Shown here one piece after another: positions 1-6,908 of a stretch of DNA of 11,184 nucleotides; position 1 is the first letter of the stretch; each line of letters starts with the position of its first letter. Both the position numbers and the translations under genes were made by a program. The stretch is taken from NCBI GenBank assembly GCA_022837185.1, contig JALHJD010000074.1:1-11184 (forward strand). Direction: 5' to 3'. This stretch comes from Desulfobacteraceae bacterium (GTDB lineage: Bacteria > Desulfobacterota > Desulfobulbia > Desulfobulbales > Desulfobulbaceae). The notes below the pieces were generated by a model, which was given only the letters and a program-made list of their open reading frames with translations, searched no databases and had not been told where the DNA came from.

Positions 1-716
1 ACCTGGATGAAGAGCAGCGGTTGGCGGCCGAGGAATCAAAAAGGAAGCTGGACGAGTCCGGCATGTTCGGCAGGCCGGTGGTCACGGCCATTCTGCCGGC
101 GGCCCCTTTTTATCCGGCCGAGGAGTACCACCAGGACTACGCCCGGAAAAATGTCCTGCACTATTCCAGGTATAAAAGCGGTTCGGGCCGGGAGGCCTAC
201 CTGAAAAATACCTGGCAGGAAAACATTCTGGGCGGCGGGGCCACCGGCTATGAGATGCCTTCCGACGCCGAACTGCGCAAGTCCCTGACCCCGCTGCAGT
301 ACAAGGTGACCCGGGAGGAGGGTACTGAACCGCCTTTCCGAAACGAGTACTGGGACAACAAGCAGCCCGGCATATATGTGGATGTCATCTCGGGTGAGCC
401 GCTTTTTTCATCGCTGGACAAGTATGATTCCGGCACCGGCTGGCCAAGCTTCACCCGGCCGATCAATGACGCCGGCATCGTCGAGAAAAAGGATTACCGG
501 CTTTTCAGCGTGCGCATCGAAGTCCGGAGCAGGCTGGCGGATTCCCACCTGGGCCATGTCTTCAACGACGGGCCGCAGCCCACGGGACTCCGATACTGCA
601 TCAATTCGGCCGCGCTCCGTTTCGTGCCCCTGGAGAAAATGGCAGAGGAAGGGTACGGCGAATTCCTGCAGCTGTTTGGCGGGGAGAAGAATCAGGGTGA
701 CGGCGGGGCTGACTGA
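1..716 (+). CDS. msrAB: Peptide methionine sulfoxide reductase MsrA/MsrB fusion, 3' part (5' end outside window)
   Basis: The frame is open from the window edge (first full codon at position 3) to TGA at 714-716, so the start and MsrA active site lie upstream. The first ~70 visible residues match the MsrA C-terminus ([11 protein letters not shown] motif). A complete MsrB domain follows, with [21 protein letters not shown] and the catalytic motif [11 protein letters not shown] (Cys codon 597-599). MsrA reduces the S and MsrB the R epimer of methionine sulfoxide, repairing oxidised proteins. The MsrB part has no CxxC zinc pairs, as in fused PilB-type forms. That Cys is the only cysteine in the visible protein: the usual recycling position (DSGxGWPSF) is Thr (435-437), a known natural variant that needs another reductant or a Cys elsewhere. 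No signal peptide can be judged. The 3' end overlaps the convergent gene by 25 bp. Confidence 0.95.
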   Translation, partial: LDEEQRLAAEESKRKLDESGMFGRPVVTAILPAAPFYPAEEYHQDYARKNVLHYSRYKSGSGREAYLKNTWQENILGGGATGYEMPSDAELRKSLTPLQYKVTREEGTEPPFRNEYWDNKQPGIYVDVISGEPLFSSLDKYDSGTGWPSFTRPINDAGIVEKKDYRLFSVRIEVRSRLADSHLGHVFNDGPQPTGLRYCINSAALRFVPLEKMAEEGYGEFLQLFGGEKNQGDGGAD

Positions 717-1267
717 TTCCTGCCGGCTTCCTCCGGATTCTGGTTGTAGCGGCTCAAAACCCCGTAGAGCATGTCGGGCAGGTCGTTTTTCTGGCGGGAG
801 GACCGCTGGATCTGCTTGAGGCATTTGGGCATGGTCAATGGCTCGTGCAGGAATATGTGCCTGAGGATCAGGGAGATGAGCCGGGTAATGGTGGTGAGAT
901 TGGAGATCCTCGACTGCAGTTCATGGTTCCGGTCAAAGGCGGTGGAGGCGAACACCTCGACCGGGTTGCCGTTGACCTCGCTGACCGAAAGATACCATTT
1001 GTTGTCTTCCCGGTCCACGGTCCGGTAGCGCTTGCCTTCCAGGACATCCGGCAATTCCATCGGTTCGGCGGAAGAGACGCTTTCCGCATGGAGCAGCACC
1101 GGCTCGTCCTGGTAAAGGGGCCAGATTTTCCGGACCAGATCGGGGTGGTTCCTGACACAGGAAATCACCGTGCGGCAGGTTGAGCAGGCCTCAACGCCGC
1201 CGGTTTTTCGGGTTTTTCTGATTGCGCCGCATATCTCGCAGCGACTGTCCTTGTTTTTTTCCGGCAC
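692..1267 (-). CDS. Zinc-ribbon plus TSCPD-like (ribonucleotide reductase C-terminal type) domain protein, standalone
   Basis: A 191-residue protein starting at GTG (1267-1265), with a GGGAGGGG ribosome-binding site 4 bases upstream on the minus strand. Residues 10-37 carry CxxC-x14-CxxC plus one more Cys (C10, C13, C28, C31, C37), which looks like a zinc ribbon. Residues ~78-160 ([39 protein letters not shown]) resemble the TSCPD domain found at the C-terminus of B12-dependent and NrdZ-type ribonucleotide reductases. The tail [13 protein letters not shown] also fits that family. No reductase barrel is present, so it cannot itself be the enzyme. It may be a detached accessory or regulatory domain. 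It is divergent from a corrinoid adenosyltransferase gene, which makes a link to adenosylcobalamin-dependent ribonucleotide reduction attractive but unproven. The domain call rests on motif recall. Confidence 0.75.
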   Translation of the reverse strand: MPEKNKDSRCEICGAIRKTRKTGGVEACSTCRTVISCVRNHPDLVRKIWPLYQDEPVLLHAESVSSAEPMELPDVLEGKRYRTVDREDNKWYLSVSEVNGNPVEVFASTAFDRNHELQSRISNLTTITRLISLILRHIFLHEPLTMPKCLKQIQRSSRQKNDLPDMLYGVLSRYNQNPEEAGRNQSAPPSP

Positions 1268-1304
1268 GACGCCCCTCCCGTTATTTTGTCATAGGATGCG
1301 CGGT

Positions 1305-1340
1305 CAGGTTGTCTTTCGTTCATCGAAAGAGTACAACCTG
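1305..1340. promoter_or_regulatory. Bulged dyad in the divergent cobO / TSCPD-gene intergenic region
   Basis: CAGGTTGT (1305-1312) pairs with ACAACCTG (1333-1340), and CTTTCG (1313-1318) with CGAAAG (1324-1329). The loop is TTCAT and there is a 3-nt bulge AGT (1330-1332), giving 14 bp of perfect pairing. It sits 99 bp upstream of cobO and 38 bp upstream of the divergent GTG. A weak plus-strand promoter-like pair lies within it (TTGTCT at 1309-1314, 17-bp spacer, TACAAC at 1332-1337). It may be an operator shared by both genes or a structured leader. It has no T tract and does not look like a terminator. I see no B12 box or cobalamin-riboswitch architecture here. Confidence 0.4.
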
Positions 1341-1439
1341 GAGGTAATCAACCATACTCCGAGGCGCGGGTAAAAGTCAATGTGATCAAAAGGACCGCCG
1401 GGGCGGGACTGCCTGGTATCCGGCGGCAGGGAATACAAA

Positions 1440-1979
1440 ATGGACGACAGGAATACCGAACACAAAAGTCTGCTGCTCGTATTTACCGGCAACGGCAAGG
1501 GAAAGACCACCTCCGCCCTCGGTCTCGCCTTCAGAGCCATGGGCCATGGGCTGCCGGTCTGCATGATTCAGTTCATCAAGGGGAACTGGCGCTATGGCGA
1601 ACTCGAGGCGGCCAGGCAGTTCGCCCATCTTTTCGATGTGCACGTGATGGGGAGGGGATTCACCTGGCAGTCCGAGGACCTGCGCAAGGATATCGAGGCC
1701 GCTCGGGCGGCCTGGGACTTCGCCGTCAAAATCATCGGGGAGGGTCGACACCATCTGCTGATCCTGGATGAGCTGACCTACCTGATCACCTACGGCATGA
1801 TCGATGAACAGACCGTCCTGCGGGGATTGACTGCCCGGCCGGAGAGCATGCATGTCGTTGTGACCGGAAGGGGGGCCACCGCCGGTCTGATAGAGGCCGC
1901 CGACCTGGTCACCGAAATGCGCGACGTGAAGCATCATTATGCCGCCGGCATCATGGCCCGGAAGGGAATAGAATTCTGA
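1440..1979 (+). CDS. cobO: Cob(I)alamin / ATP:corrinoid adenosyltransferase (CobO/BtuR/CobA family)
   Basis: At 179 residues it has the normal length for the family. It transfers the 5'-deoxyadenosyl group of ATP to cob(I)alamin or a cobyric acid precursor, making the adenosyl form used by B12 enzymes; it is cytosolic. Visible motifs are the P-loop-like GNGKGKTTSAL (residues 17-27), MIQFIKGNWRYGE, the GRGFTWQSED segment, DELTYLITYGM, and VVTGRGA followed by ADLVTEMRDVKHHY and the closing GIEF. All are diagnostic of CobO rather than the PduO or EutT types. AGGGA at 1428-1432 supports the ATG at 1440. The gene stands alone on its strand with no other cobalamin genes in view, so it may serve de novo synthesis or scavenging. 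The divergent neighbour carries a ribonucleotide-reductase-type domain, a possible consumer link. Confidence 0.95.
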   Translation: MDDRNTEHKSLLLVFTGNGKGKTTSALGLAFRAMGHGLPVCMIQFIKGNWRYGELEAARQFAHLFDVHVMGRGFTWQSEDLRKDIEAARAAWDFAVKIIGEGRHHLLILDELTYLITYGMIDEQTVLRGLTARPESMHVVVTGRGATAGLIEAADLVTEMRDVKHHYAAGIMARKGIEF

Positions 1980-2030
1980 GCTGCCCGGGACAGGCCCGGA
2001 GAGAAAGAACACCATGACGGCACCGTGAAG

Positions 2031-2060
2031 GGGGGAAGAGGTTCACTCTTTCGTTCCCCC
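2031..2060 (+). terminator. Possible hairpin terminator after cobO (no T tract)
   Basis: GGGGGAA (2031-2037) is the reverse complement of TTCCCCC (2054-2060), with GAG/CTC able to extend pairing in the loop. It lies ~50 bp past the cobO stop and ahead of the ileS promoter-like pair, a sensible place for a terminator. No run of T follows directly, so this is a stem-loop with an inferred role. Confidence 0.35.
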
Positions 2061-2113
2061 GGTCTCCGCGGCGCTTGTTTTCCTCCATATTTCGGCAATA
2101 CTGTTCTTTGCCC

Positions 2114-2141
2114 TTGCAACTTTCCCCCTGGTTGGTATTAT
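2114..2141 (+). promoter_or_regulatory. Putative sigma-70 promoter for ileS-lspA-fabD
   Basis: TTGCAA (2114-2119) and TATTAT (2136-2141) are 16 bp apart in an AT-richer part of the 223-bp gap before ileS. Transcription would start near 2148, giving a leader of ~55 nt. No tRNA-sensing T-box structure is visible in that short leader. The call is by consensus match only. Confidence 0.45.
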
Positions 2142-2202
2142 TTTCAGTTTTGCTACCCATTTATGAACGCACGACTCTATATTTGTCCGGGAGAGAAGCA
2201 TC

Positions 2203-5019
2203 ATGGATTACCGTGATACCCTGAACCTGCCGCAAACCAAGTTTAAAATGAAGGCCAATCTGACCCAGAAAGAGCCGGCCATGCTGAAGCGCTGGGACAA
2301 AGAGGGTCTGTACATGAAGCTCCAGGAGGCCGCCGCCGGCAGCCCCCTCTTTGTGCTGCATGACGGGCCGCCCTATGCCAACGGCCATATTCACCTGGGC
2401 ACGGCCTTCAATAAGGTGCTCAAGGATATAATTTTAAAAGCCCGGCGGATGGCGGGTTTCAACGCTCCCTATATTCCCGGCTGGGACTGTCACGGCCTGC
2501 CCATCGAACATAATGTGGACAGGGACCTGGGAGAAAAAAAGGAGCAGATCCCCACCCTTGCCAAGCGGAGCGCCTGCCGCAAATATGCCGAAAAGTGGAT
2601 CAAGATTCAGAAGGAGGAGTTCAGGCGGCTCGGAGTGCTGGGTGACTGGGACAATCCCTACCTGACCATGAACTATGCCTACGAGGCGGCCATCGCCAGG
2701 GAATTCAACCGGTTCCTGCTGTCGGGTTCCGTTGTCCGTTCCAAGAAGCCGGTGTACTGGTGCTCGACCTGCGGCACGGCCCTGGCCGAGGCCGAGGTGG
2801 AATATCATGACCATACCTCCCCGTCCATCTACGTCAAGTTCCCGGTTGTCGACGATCTGTCCGATATCGCCCCGGAACTGGCCGGCCGCAAGGTAAGTGT
2901 TCTGATCTGGACGACCACGCCCTGGACCCTGCCGGCCAACCTGGCCGTGGCCTTCCATCCTGATTTTGTCTACGCCGCGGTGGAAGCGGGAGACGAGGTG
3001 TGGATCCTTGCCAGAGACCTGGTCGAACGGTGCATGGGGGAGTTCGGGATTGAAGGCTATTCGATCCTGGCGACCTTTTCCGCGGCCGGCCTGGAGGGAA
3101 AAAAGTGCCGTCATCCTTTCATGGATCGGGACTCGCTGATGGTGCTGGCGGATTATGTCACCATTGACAGCGGCACCGGGTGCGTGCACACCGCCCCCGG
3201 ACACGGGGCCGAGGACTACCTCACCGGTCTGCGCTACGGGCTGGAAATCCTGTCGCCGGTCGACGACCGGGGCATGTTCACCAGGGAGGCCGGCAAGTAC
3301 AGCGGCATGCAGATCCCCAGGGTCAACGGGGTTATCAACGAGGATATGCGCAGCGCCGGCTCCCTGGTGCATGAAACCTCGGTCAGCCACAGTTATCCCC
3401 ATTGCTGGAGATGCAAGAAACCCGTGATCTACCGGGCCACGGAGCAATGGTTCATATCCATGCAGGAAAACGGCCTGCGGGACAAGGCGCTGGCCGCCAT
3501 CAGGGAAGTGAGCTGGACGCCGGCATGGGGGATGCAGCGCATTTACAGCATGGTGGAGAACCGGCCGGACTGGTGCCTTTCCAGGCAGCGGTCCTGGGGC
3601 GTACCCCTGACGGTGCTCATCTGCGCGGAGTGCGGGGAAATACTGCGCGATGCCGGGGTGTGCGCGCGAATCGAGGAGATCTTCGCCGCCGAGGGGGCCG
3701 ATGCCTGGTTCAAGCGGGAGGCCGGTGATTTCCTGCTGCCCGGGACAGTCTGTGGGGGTTGCGGTTCCCGCAGCTTCAGGAAGGAAAGTGACATCCTCGA
3801 TGTCTGGTTTGACTCCGGAGTCAGCTACGCCGCCGTCTGCGAGGAACGGAGCGAACTCGCCTCGCCCGCCGATCTGTACCTCGAGGGCAGCGATCAGCAT
3901 CGCGGCTGGTTCCAGAGCTCGCTGCTCTGTTCGGTGGGAACGCGGGGCAGAGCCCCCTATAAGGGCGTGCTGACCCACGGCTACGTGGTCGACGGTCAGG
4001 GCAAGAAGATGTCCAAGAGCATCGGCAACGTTGTTGCTCCCCAGGAAGTGATTGACAAGTACGGGGCCGAGATCCTCCGGTTGTGGGTGGCGAGCGAGGA
4101 TTACCGCGACGATGTCAAGGTGTCGGATGAAATTCTCCGTCACGTGTCGGATGCCTATCGCAAAATGCGGAACACGATCCGCTTCATGCTCAGCAATCTC
4201 TACGATTTTGACCCGGACCGCGACGCGGTGGCCATCGACCGGATGCCGGAACTCGACCGCTGGGCCCTGTCGGGCTACGCGCGAATGGTCAACAGAGTGG
4301 TCGACAGCTACATGAAATACGAATTTCACACGGTCTATCACAGCCTGCACAATTTCTGCGTCACCACCATGTCGAGCCTGTATCTTGACATCCTCAAGGA
4401 CCGTCTGTACGTTTCCGCTCCGGATTCGGTCGAGCGGCGGTCGGCGCAAACCGTGATCCACCGCATCGCCGACGGTCTGCTCCGCCTCATGACCCCGATC
4501 CTCAGCTTCACCATGGCCGAGGCCTGGGAGCACCTCCATGCCGACGGCGCCGAACTGCCGGCCGAACAGTCCGTCTTCTTCGCCTCCTTTCCGCCAACAG
4601 ACGACATTCCCATTGAGGAAGAGTTTTTTGCCTCCTGGGATCGTCTCCTTGCCATCCGTGGGGAAATAACCAGGGTCCTGGAGGCGGCCCGCCAGGCCAA
4701 GGTCATCGGCCTGTCGCTGGACGCGGAAGTCCTGGTCCAGGCCGGCGGAAAGACCGCCGAATTTCTCGCGGACAAGTGGGACCTGCTGCGGGAGATCTGC
4801 ATTGTCTCGGGCCTGCGGCAGGTTGAGGGTTTTGAAGAAGGGACGGTGACCGATGTGGTCCCGGCCGAGGACGTGCCGGATCTGAATATTGCCGTACTGC
4901 CGGCCGCCGGCACCAAGTGCGCGCGGTGCTGGACCGTTGCCGACTCGGTGGGGAAGGAGGAGGACCACCCGTCGGTCTGCCGCCGCTGCGCCGAGGTCGT
5001 GCGCTCCCTTAACGCCTGA
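2203..5019 (+). CDS. ileS: Isoleucyl-tRNA synthetase
   Basis: Class I aminoacyl-tRNA synthetase of 938 residues, the usual bacterial size. It charges tRNA-Ile and edits mischarged valine. The ATP signature is GPPYANGHIHLG (HIHLG at 62-66). The CP1 editing domain shows WTTTPWTLPAN and GTGCVHTAPGHG. The second catalytic signature KMSKS is at 602-606, after EGSDQHRGWFQSSLL. The anticodon-binding helical domain follows, then a C-terminal zinc knuckle (C906, C909, C926, C929). Extra CxxC pairs at 187/190, 401/404, 474/477 and 517/520 suggest zinc ribbons in the connective regions. This is the zinc-rich subtype I associate with Desulfobacterota and thermophile-like IleS. GGGAGAG (2189-2195) lies 7 bases before the ATG. 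It is 11 bp from lspA and probably co-transcribed with it. It is of the bacterial type, not the eukaryote-like mupirocin-resistant type. Confidence 0.98.
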   Translation: MDYRDTLNLPQTKFKMKANLTQKEPAMLKRWDKEGLYMKLQEAAAGSPLFVLHDGPPYANGHIHLGTAFNKVLKDIILKARRMAGFNAPYIPGWDCHGLPIEHNVDRDLGEKKEQIPTLAKRSACRKYAEKWIKIQKEEFRRLGVLGDWDNPYLTMNYAYEAAIAREFNRFLLSGSVVRSKKPVYWCSTCGTALAEAEVEYHDHTSPSIYVKFPVVDDLSDIAPELAGRKVSVLIWTTTPWTLPANLAVAFHPDFVYAAVEAGDEVWILARDLVERCMGEFGIEGYSILATFSAAGLEGKKCRHPFMDRDSLMVLADYVTIDSGTGCVHTAPGHGAEDYLTGLRYGLEILSPVDDRGMFTREAGKYSGMQIPRVNGVINEDMRSAGSLVHETSVSHSYPHCWRCKKPVIYRATEQWFISMQENGLRDKALAAIREVSWTPAWGMQRIYSMVENRPDWCLSRQRSWGVPLTVLICAECGEILRDAGVCARIEEIFAAEGADAWFKREAGDFLLPGTVCGGCGSRSFRKESDILDVWFDSGVSYAAVCEERSELASPADLYLEGSDQHRGWFQSSLLCSVGTRGRAPYKGVLTHGYVVDGQGKKMSKSIGNVVAPQEVIDKYGAEILRLWVASEDYRDDVKVSDEILRHVSDAYRKMRNTIRFMLSNLYDFDPDRDAVAIDRMPELDRWALSGYARMVNRVVDSYMKYEFHTVYHSLHNFCVTTMSSLYLDILKDRLYVSAPDSVERRSAQTVIHRIADGLLRLMTPILSFTMAEAWEHLHADGAELPAEQSVFFASFPPTDDIPIEEEFFASWDRLLAIRGEITRVLEAARQAKVIGLSLDAEVLVQAGGKTAEFLADKWDLLREICIVSGLRQVEGFEEGTVTDVVPAEDVPDLNIAVLPAAGTKCARCWTVADSVGKEEDHPSVCRRCAEVVRSLNA

Positions 5020-5030
5020 GCGCGTTCGTC

Positions 5031-5498
5031 ATGTGGTTTACCGCTCTCATCCTCCTGGTTGTTGTTCTCGACCAGGCGAGCAAGTTCTGGATTGCCGCTC
5101 GTTTTTCGATGTACGAAACCGTGCCGGTAGTGCCGGGTTTTTTCAACCTCACCTACCTGACCAACACCGGGGCCGCTTTCGGTTTCCTGGCCGGACAACC
5201 CTCGGCCTGGCGGCAGACGTTCTTTGTCGGCATTGCCGTTGCGGCACTGGTGGTCATCGCCTTTCTGTATCACCGGCTGAAAAAGACATCGGCCTGGTAT
5301 GTGACCGCTCTTGGACTCATTGCAGGCGGGGCGGCGGGCAACCTGATTGATCGGGTCCGCCTGGGATCGGTGATCGATTTTCTTGACGTGTATGTCGGCC
5401 GGCATCACTGGCCGGCGTTTAATCTGGCCGATTCGGCCATAACGGTCGGTGTGGGCATTTTCCTGGTCTACAACCTCTTTTTCGACCGGCAGGGATAA
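5031..5498 (+). CDS. lspA: Lipoprotein signal peptidase (signal peptidase II)
   Basis: A 155-residue inner-membrane aspartyl protease that cleaves the signal peptide of prolipoproteins after diacylglyceryl transfer. Four hydrophobic segments are visible (about residues 3-13, 63-80, 91-105 and 134-150). Family motifs are VLDQASK (D14), YLTNTGAAFGF, GNLIDR (103-108), VIDFLDVY and FNLADS. The catalytic aspartates should be D116 (VID) and D134 (NLAD). The only other upstream in-frame codon before a TAA at 5010-5012 that could start is CTG, so ATG 5031 is the natural start. It has no clear Shine-Dalgarno and probably relies on coupling to ileS, which ends 11 bp upstream. The ileS-lspA pairing is very common in bacteria. 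It is followed after 21 bp by fabD. Confidence 0.97.
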   Translation: MWFTALILLVVVLDQASKFWIAARFSMYETVPVVPGFFNLTYLTNTGAAFGFLAGQPSAWRQTFFVGIAVAALVVIAFLYHRLKKTSAWYVTALGLIAGGAAGNLIDRVRLGSVIDFLDVYVGRHHWPAFNLADSAITVGVGIFLVYNLFFDRQG

Positions 5499-5519
5499 GG
5501 CATACGACGAGGAAGAATT

Positions 5520-6464
5520 ATGAAAAAAACGGCTGTTCTTTTCCCCGGGCAGGGGTCGCAGTACCTCGGCATGGGCAGGGAATTTCTGGAAGTGGATGGG
5601 GCCGCCCGCGATCTGATGGACATGGCGGAAAAACGCAGCGGGGTGGCACTGGCCAAATTGTGCCTCGACGGTCCCATGGAGGACCTGACCAGGGTTTTTC
5701 ATCTCCAGCCCGCCATCACCGCGATAAACCTGATCTGCTGGCAGGCCCTGACCAGGGCGCTGCCGGACTTCCGGCCGGCCTTTTTCGCCGGCCACAGCCT
5801 GGGGGAGTACAGCGCCCTGTGCGGGGCCGGAGTGGTCAGTTCCCAGGACTGCCTGGCCCTGGTCACCCGCCGCGGCGAGCTTATGGAGAGAGAAGGGGCG
5901 GAACGTCCCGGCGGGATGCGGGCGGTGCTGGGCCTGACCGTTGAGGAGGTCGAATCCCTGCTCGAGGATTTTACCGGCGGCATGGTGGTCATCGCCAACC
6001 ACAATTCCGAGCGGCAGGTGGTCATTTCCGGGGATCTGACCGGACTCGAGGGTTTCAGCGGCGTCTGCAGCCGGAACGGGGCAAAGGTCGTGCCGCTCAA
6101 CGTCAGTGCCGCCAATCACAGCCCGCTGCTGGCAGGGGCGGTTGAAGATTTTGCCGCTTTCCTGCGCAACTTTGATTTCAACAGGCCGTCGGTTCCGGTC
6201 GTCTTCAATGTCACGGCCGAAAGGGAAGAGGATTCCGCCGCCATCCGCTCGATCATGGCCCGGCAGATCGCCACCCGGGTCCGCTGGTACGAGTCGGTTA
6301 ACCTGATGCTCCGCGAAGGGGTCGAACTTTTTATCGAGGTCGGTCCCGGTAAGGTTCTGAGCGGGCTGATGCGGAAAATCATCCCGCGGGGCACGGCAGC
6401 AGCCTGCATTCAGTTCGACACCCCGGAAGGCCTTGTCAAAGTGGTGGAGGCGGTTAAAAATTGA
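5520..6464 (+). CDS. fabD: Malonyl-CoA:acyl carrier protein transacylase
   Basis: A cytosolic transferase of 314 residues that moves malonyl from CoA to ACP for fatty-acid elongation. Signatures are FPGQGSQ (8-14) and the nucleophile motif GHSLGEYSAL with catalytic Ser93. R118 (TRRGELM) binds the malonyl carboxylate, and His200 is the catalytic base in NVSAANHSPLL. Near the C-terminus VGPGKVLSGL is the usual substrate-side loop. The His context is SAANHSPL rather than the more usual SGPFHSPL, a mild variation that keeps the base. GAGGAA (5509-5514) lies 5 bases before the ATG, and lspA ends 21 bp upstream. No other fab or plsX genes are adjacent, so it sits outside the usual fab cluster, apparently as the last gene of an ileS-lspA-fabD unit. 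The heptad array begins 2 bases after its stop. Confidence 0.97.
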   Translation: MKKTAVLFPGQGSQYLGMGREFLEVDGAARDLMDMAEKRSGVALAKLCLDGPMEDLTRVFHLQPAITAINLICWQALTRALPDFRPAFFAGHSLGEYSALCGAGVVSSQDCLALVTRRGELMEREGAERPGGMRAVLGLTVEEVESLLEDFTGGMVVIANHNSERQVVISGDLTGLEGFSGVCSRNGAKVVPLNVSAANHSPLLAGAVEDFAAFLRNFDFNRPSVPVVFNVTAEREEDSAAIRSIMARQIATRVRWYESVNLMLREGVELFIEVGPGKVLSGLMRKIIPRGTAAACIQFDTPEGLVKVVEAVKN

Positions 6465-6465
6465 A

Positions 6466-6493
6466 GCGGGAGGCGAAGAGCGAGAAGCGGGAA
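6466..6493 (+). repeat. Purine-rich heptad array, left arm (4 units of ~GCGGGAA)
   Basis: Four consecutive 7-bp units read GCGGGAG, GCGAAGA, GCGAGAA and GCGGGAA, starting 2 bases after the fabD stop codon. The same unit recurs in reverse orientation at 6739-6766, 245 bp away. Position-by-position the two arms agree at 24 of 28 bases in antiparallel register, so a transcript could form a long stem. Confidence 0.8.
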
Positions 6494-6738
6494 TATTTGG
6501 CGGAAGAGAAGAAAATGAAAGCAGCGGTGCGAAGTCGTCCGCTGACCTGGAATTCCGCTGGAATGTGCATTCTTGCGCTTTAGAAATTTTCAGTTGCTTT
6601 CGCGGGGGTTCCAGGCCATGAAAGGTTCGGGCTGCTCGTCCGGTCCAACCAAAGAAGATTTCAATCGAAGCCGATATTGCAGAAGAGTTTCGAAAAATCA
6701 AGGGAGATAGGGCAATATCCATAATTCAACTCCTCCTC
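6494..6738. other. AT-richer non-coding core between the inverted heptad arrays
   Basis: With its flanks this makes up most of the 444-bp gene-free gap 6465-6908. I find no supportable gene in it. Composition is visibly more AT-rich than the surrounding genes. CCTGGAA (6546-6552) and TTCCAGG (6609-6615) form a 7-bp inverted pair, and GAATG/CATTC form a short palindrome near 6560-6572. One plus-strand frame after the TGA at 6619-6621 reads protein-like (ending IEADIAEEFRKIKGD) but has no start codon and runs into the C-rich array. It could be a decayed or mobile intergenic segment. No terminal repeats with target duplication are evident. Confidence 0.4.
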
Positions 6739-6790
6739 TTCCCGCTTCCCGCTCCCCGCTTCCCGCTCCGCCTTCCCCCTCCCCGCTCGC
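6739..6790 (-). repeat. Purine-rich heptad array, right arm (inverted, 4 clear plus ~3 degenerate units)
   Basis: Read on the plus strand, TTCCCGC, TTCCCGC, TCCCCGC and TTCCCGC occupy 6739-6766. They are followed by weaker units (TCCGCCT, TCCCCCT, CCCCGCT) to about 6787. On the minus strand this is the same GCGGGAA unit as the left arm. Heptads do not keep frame, which argues against coding, and the strand asymmetry gives a pyrimidine tract of about 60 bp. Confidence 0.8.
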
Positions 6791-6826
6791 TTTGTCCTTG
6801 ACAACAAAGCATTCTTCGATTAAAAA
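6789..6826 (+). promoter_or_regulatory. Putative sigma-70 promoter for ffh, with a dyad over the -35
   Basis: A consensus TTGACA (6798-6803) is followed after 17 bp by TAAAAA (6821-6826). A perfect 7-bp inverted pair, GCTTTGT (6789-6795) and ACAAAGC (6804-6810), brackets the -35 with an 8-bp spacer, as an operator might. AAATTT-C-AAATTT (6824-6836) overlaps the -10. Transcription would start near 6833, leaving a leader of ~75 nt before ffh. Confidence 0.5.
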
Positions 6827-6908
6827 TTTCAAATTTGTCCAATTATCAATGATAAAAGCTCCCGGGCGTCGGGCGTTCGGGAACAGTACTTTATACAGTT
6901 GATGGTAC

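Noticed and set aside
1268..1439. Cobalamin riboswitch upstream of cobO
   Set aside because: The gap is 172 bp and lacks a recognisable B12 box or the multi-helix layout; only a single bulged dyad is visible.
1382..1771. Alternative plus-strand open frame over the start of cobO (GTG at 1382)
   Set aside because: Out of frame with cobO and rich in Gly/Arg as shadows here are; cobO has the motifs and a well placed ribosome-binding site.
2142..2202. T-box or other tRNA-sensing leader before ileS
   Set aside because: The leader from the likely start point is only ~55 nt, with no T-box sequence or antiterminator; T-boxes are also rare outside Firmicutes and a few relatives.
2434..4968. Long open frame on the minus strand opposite ileS (844 codons)
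   Set aside because: It is antisense to a full-length, motif-complete ileS. Its translation is Gly/His/Pro-rich with no recognisable domain, as expected for the reverse strand of a GC-rich gene.
6433..6621. Small plus-strand gene overlapping the end of fabD
   Set aside because: It starts inside fabD in another frame and runs through the heptad array, which gives the typical low-complexity Glu/Arg/Gly translation; no ribosome-binding site or domain.
4338..6722. Long minus-strand open frame spanning ileS end, lspA, fabD and the heptad gap
   Set aside because: It crosses three unmistakable plus-strand genes and a repeat-rich gap, has no coherent domain, and its openness comes from GC bias.
6466..6790. 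CRISPR array
   Set aside because: The repeat unit is 7 bp, contiguous and without spacers; the two arms are inverted, not direct.
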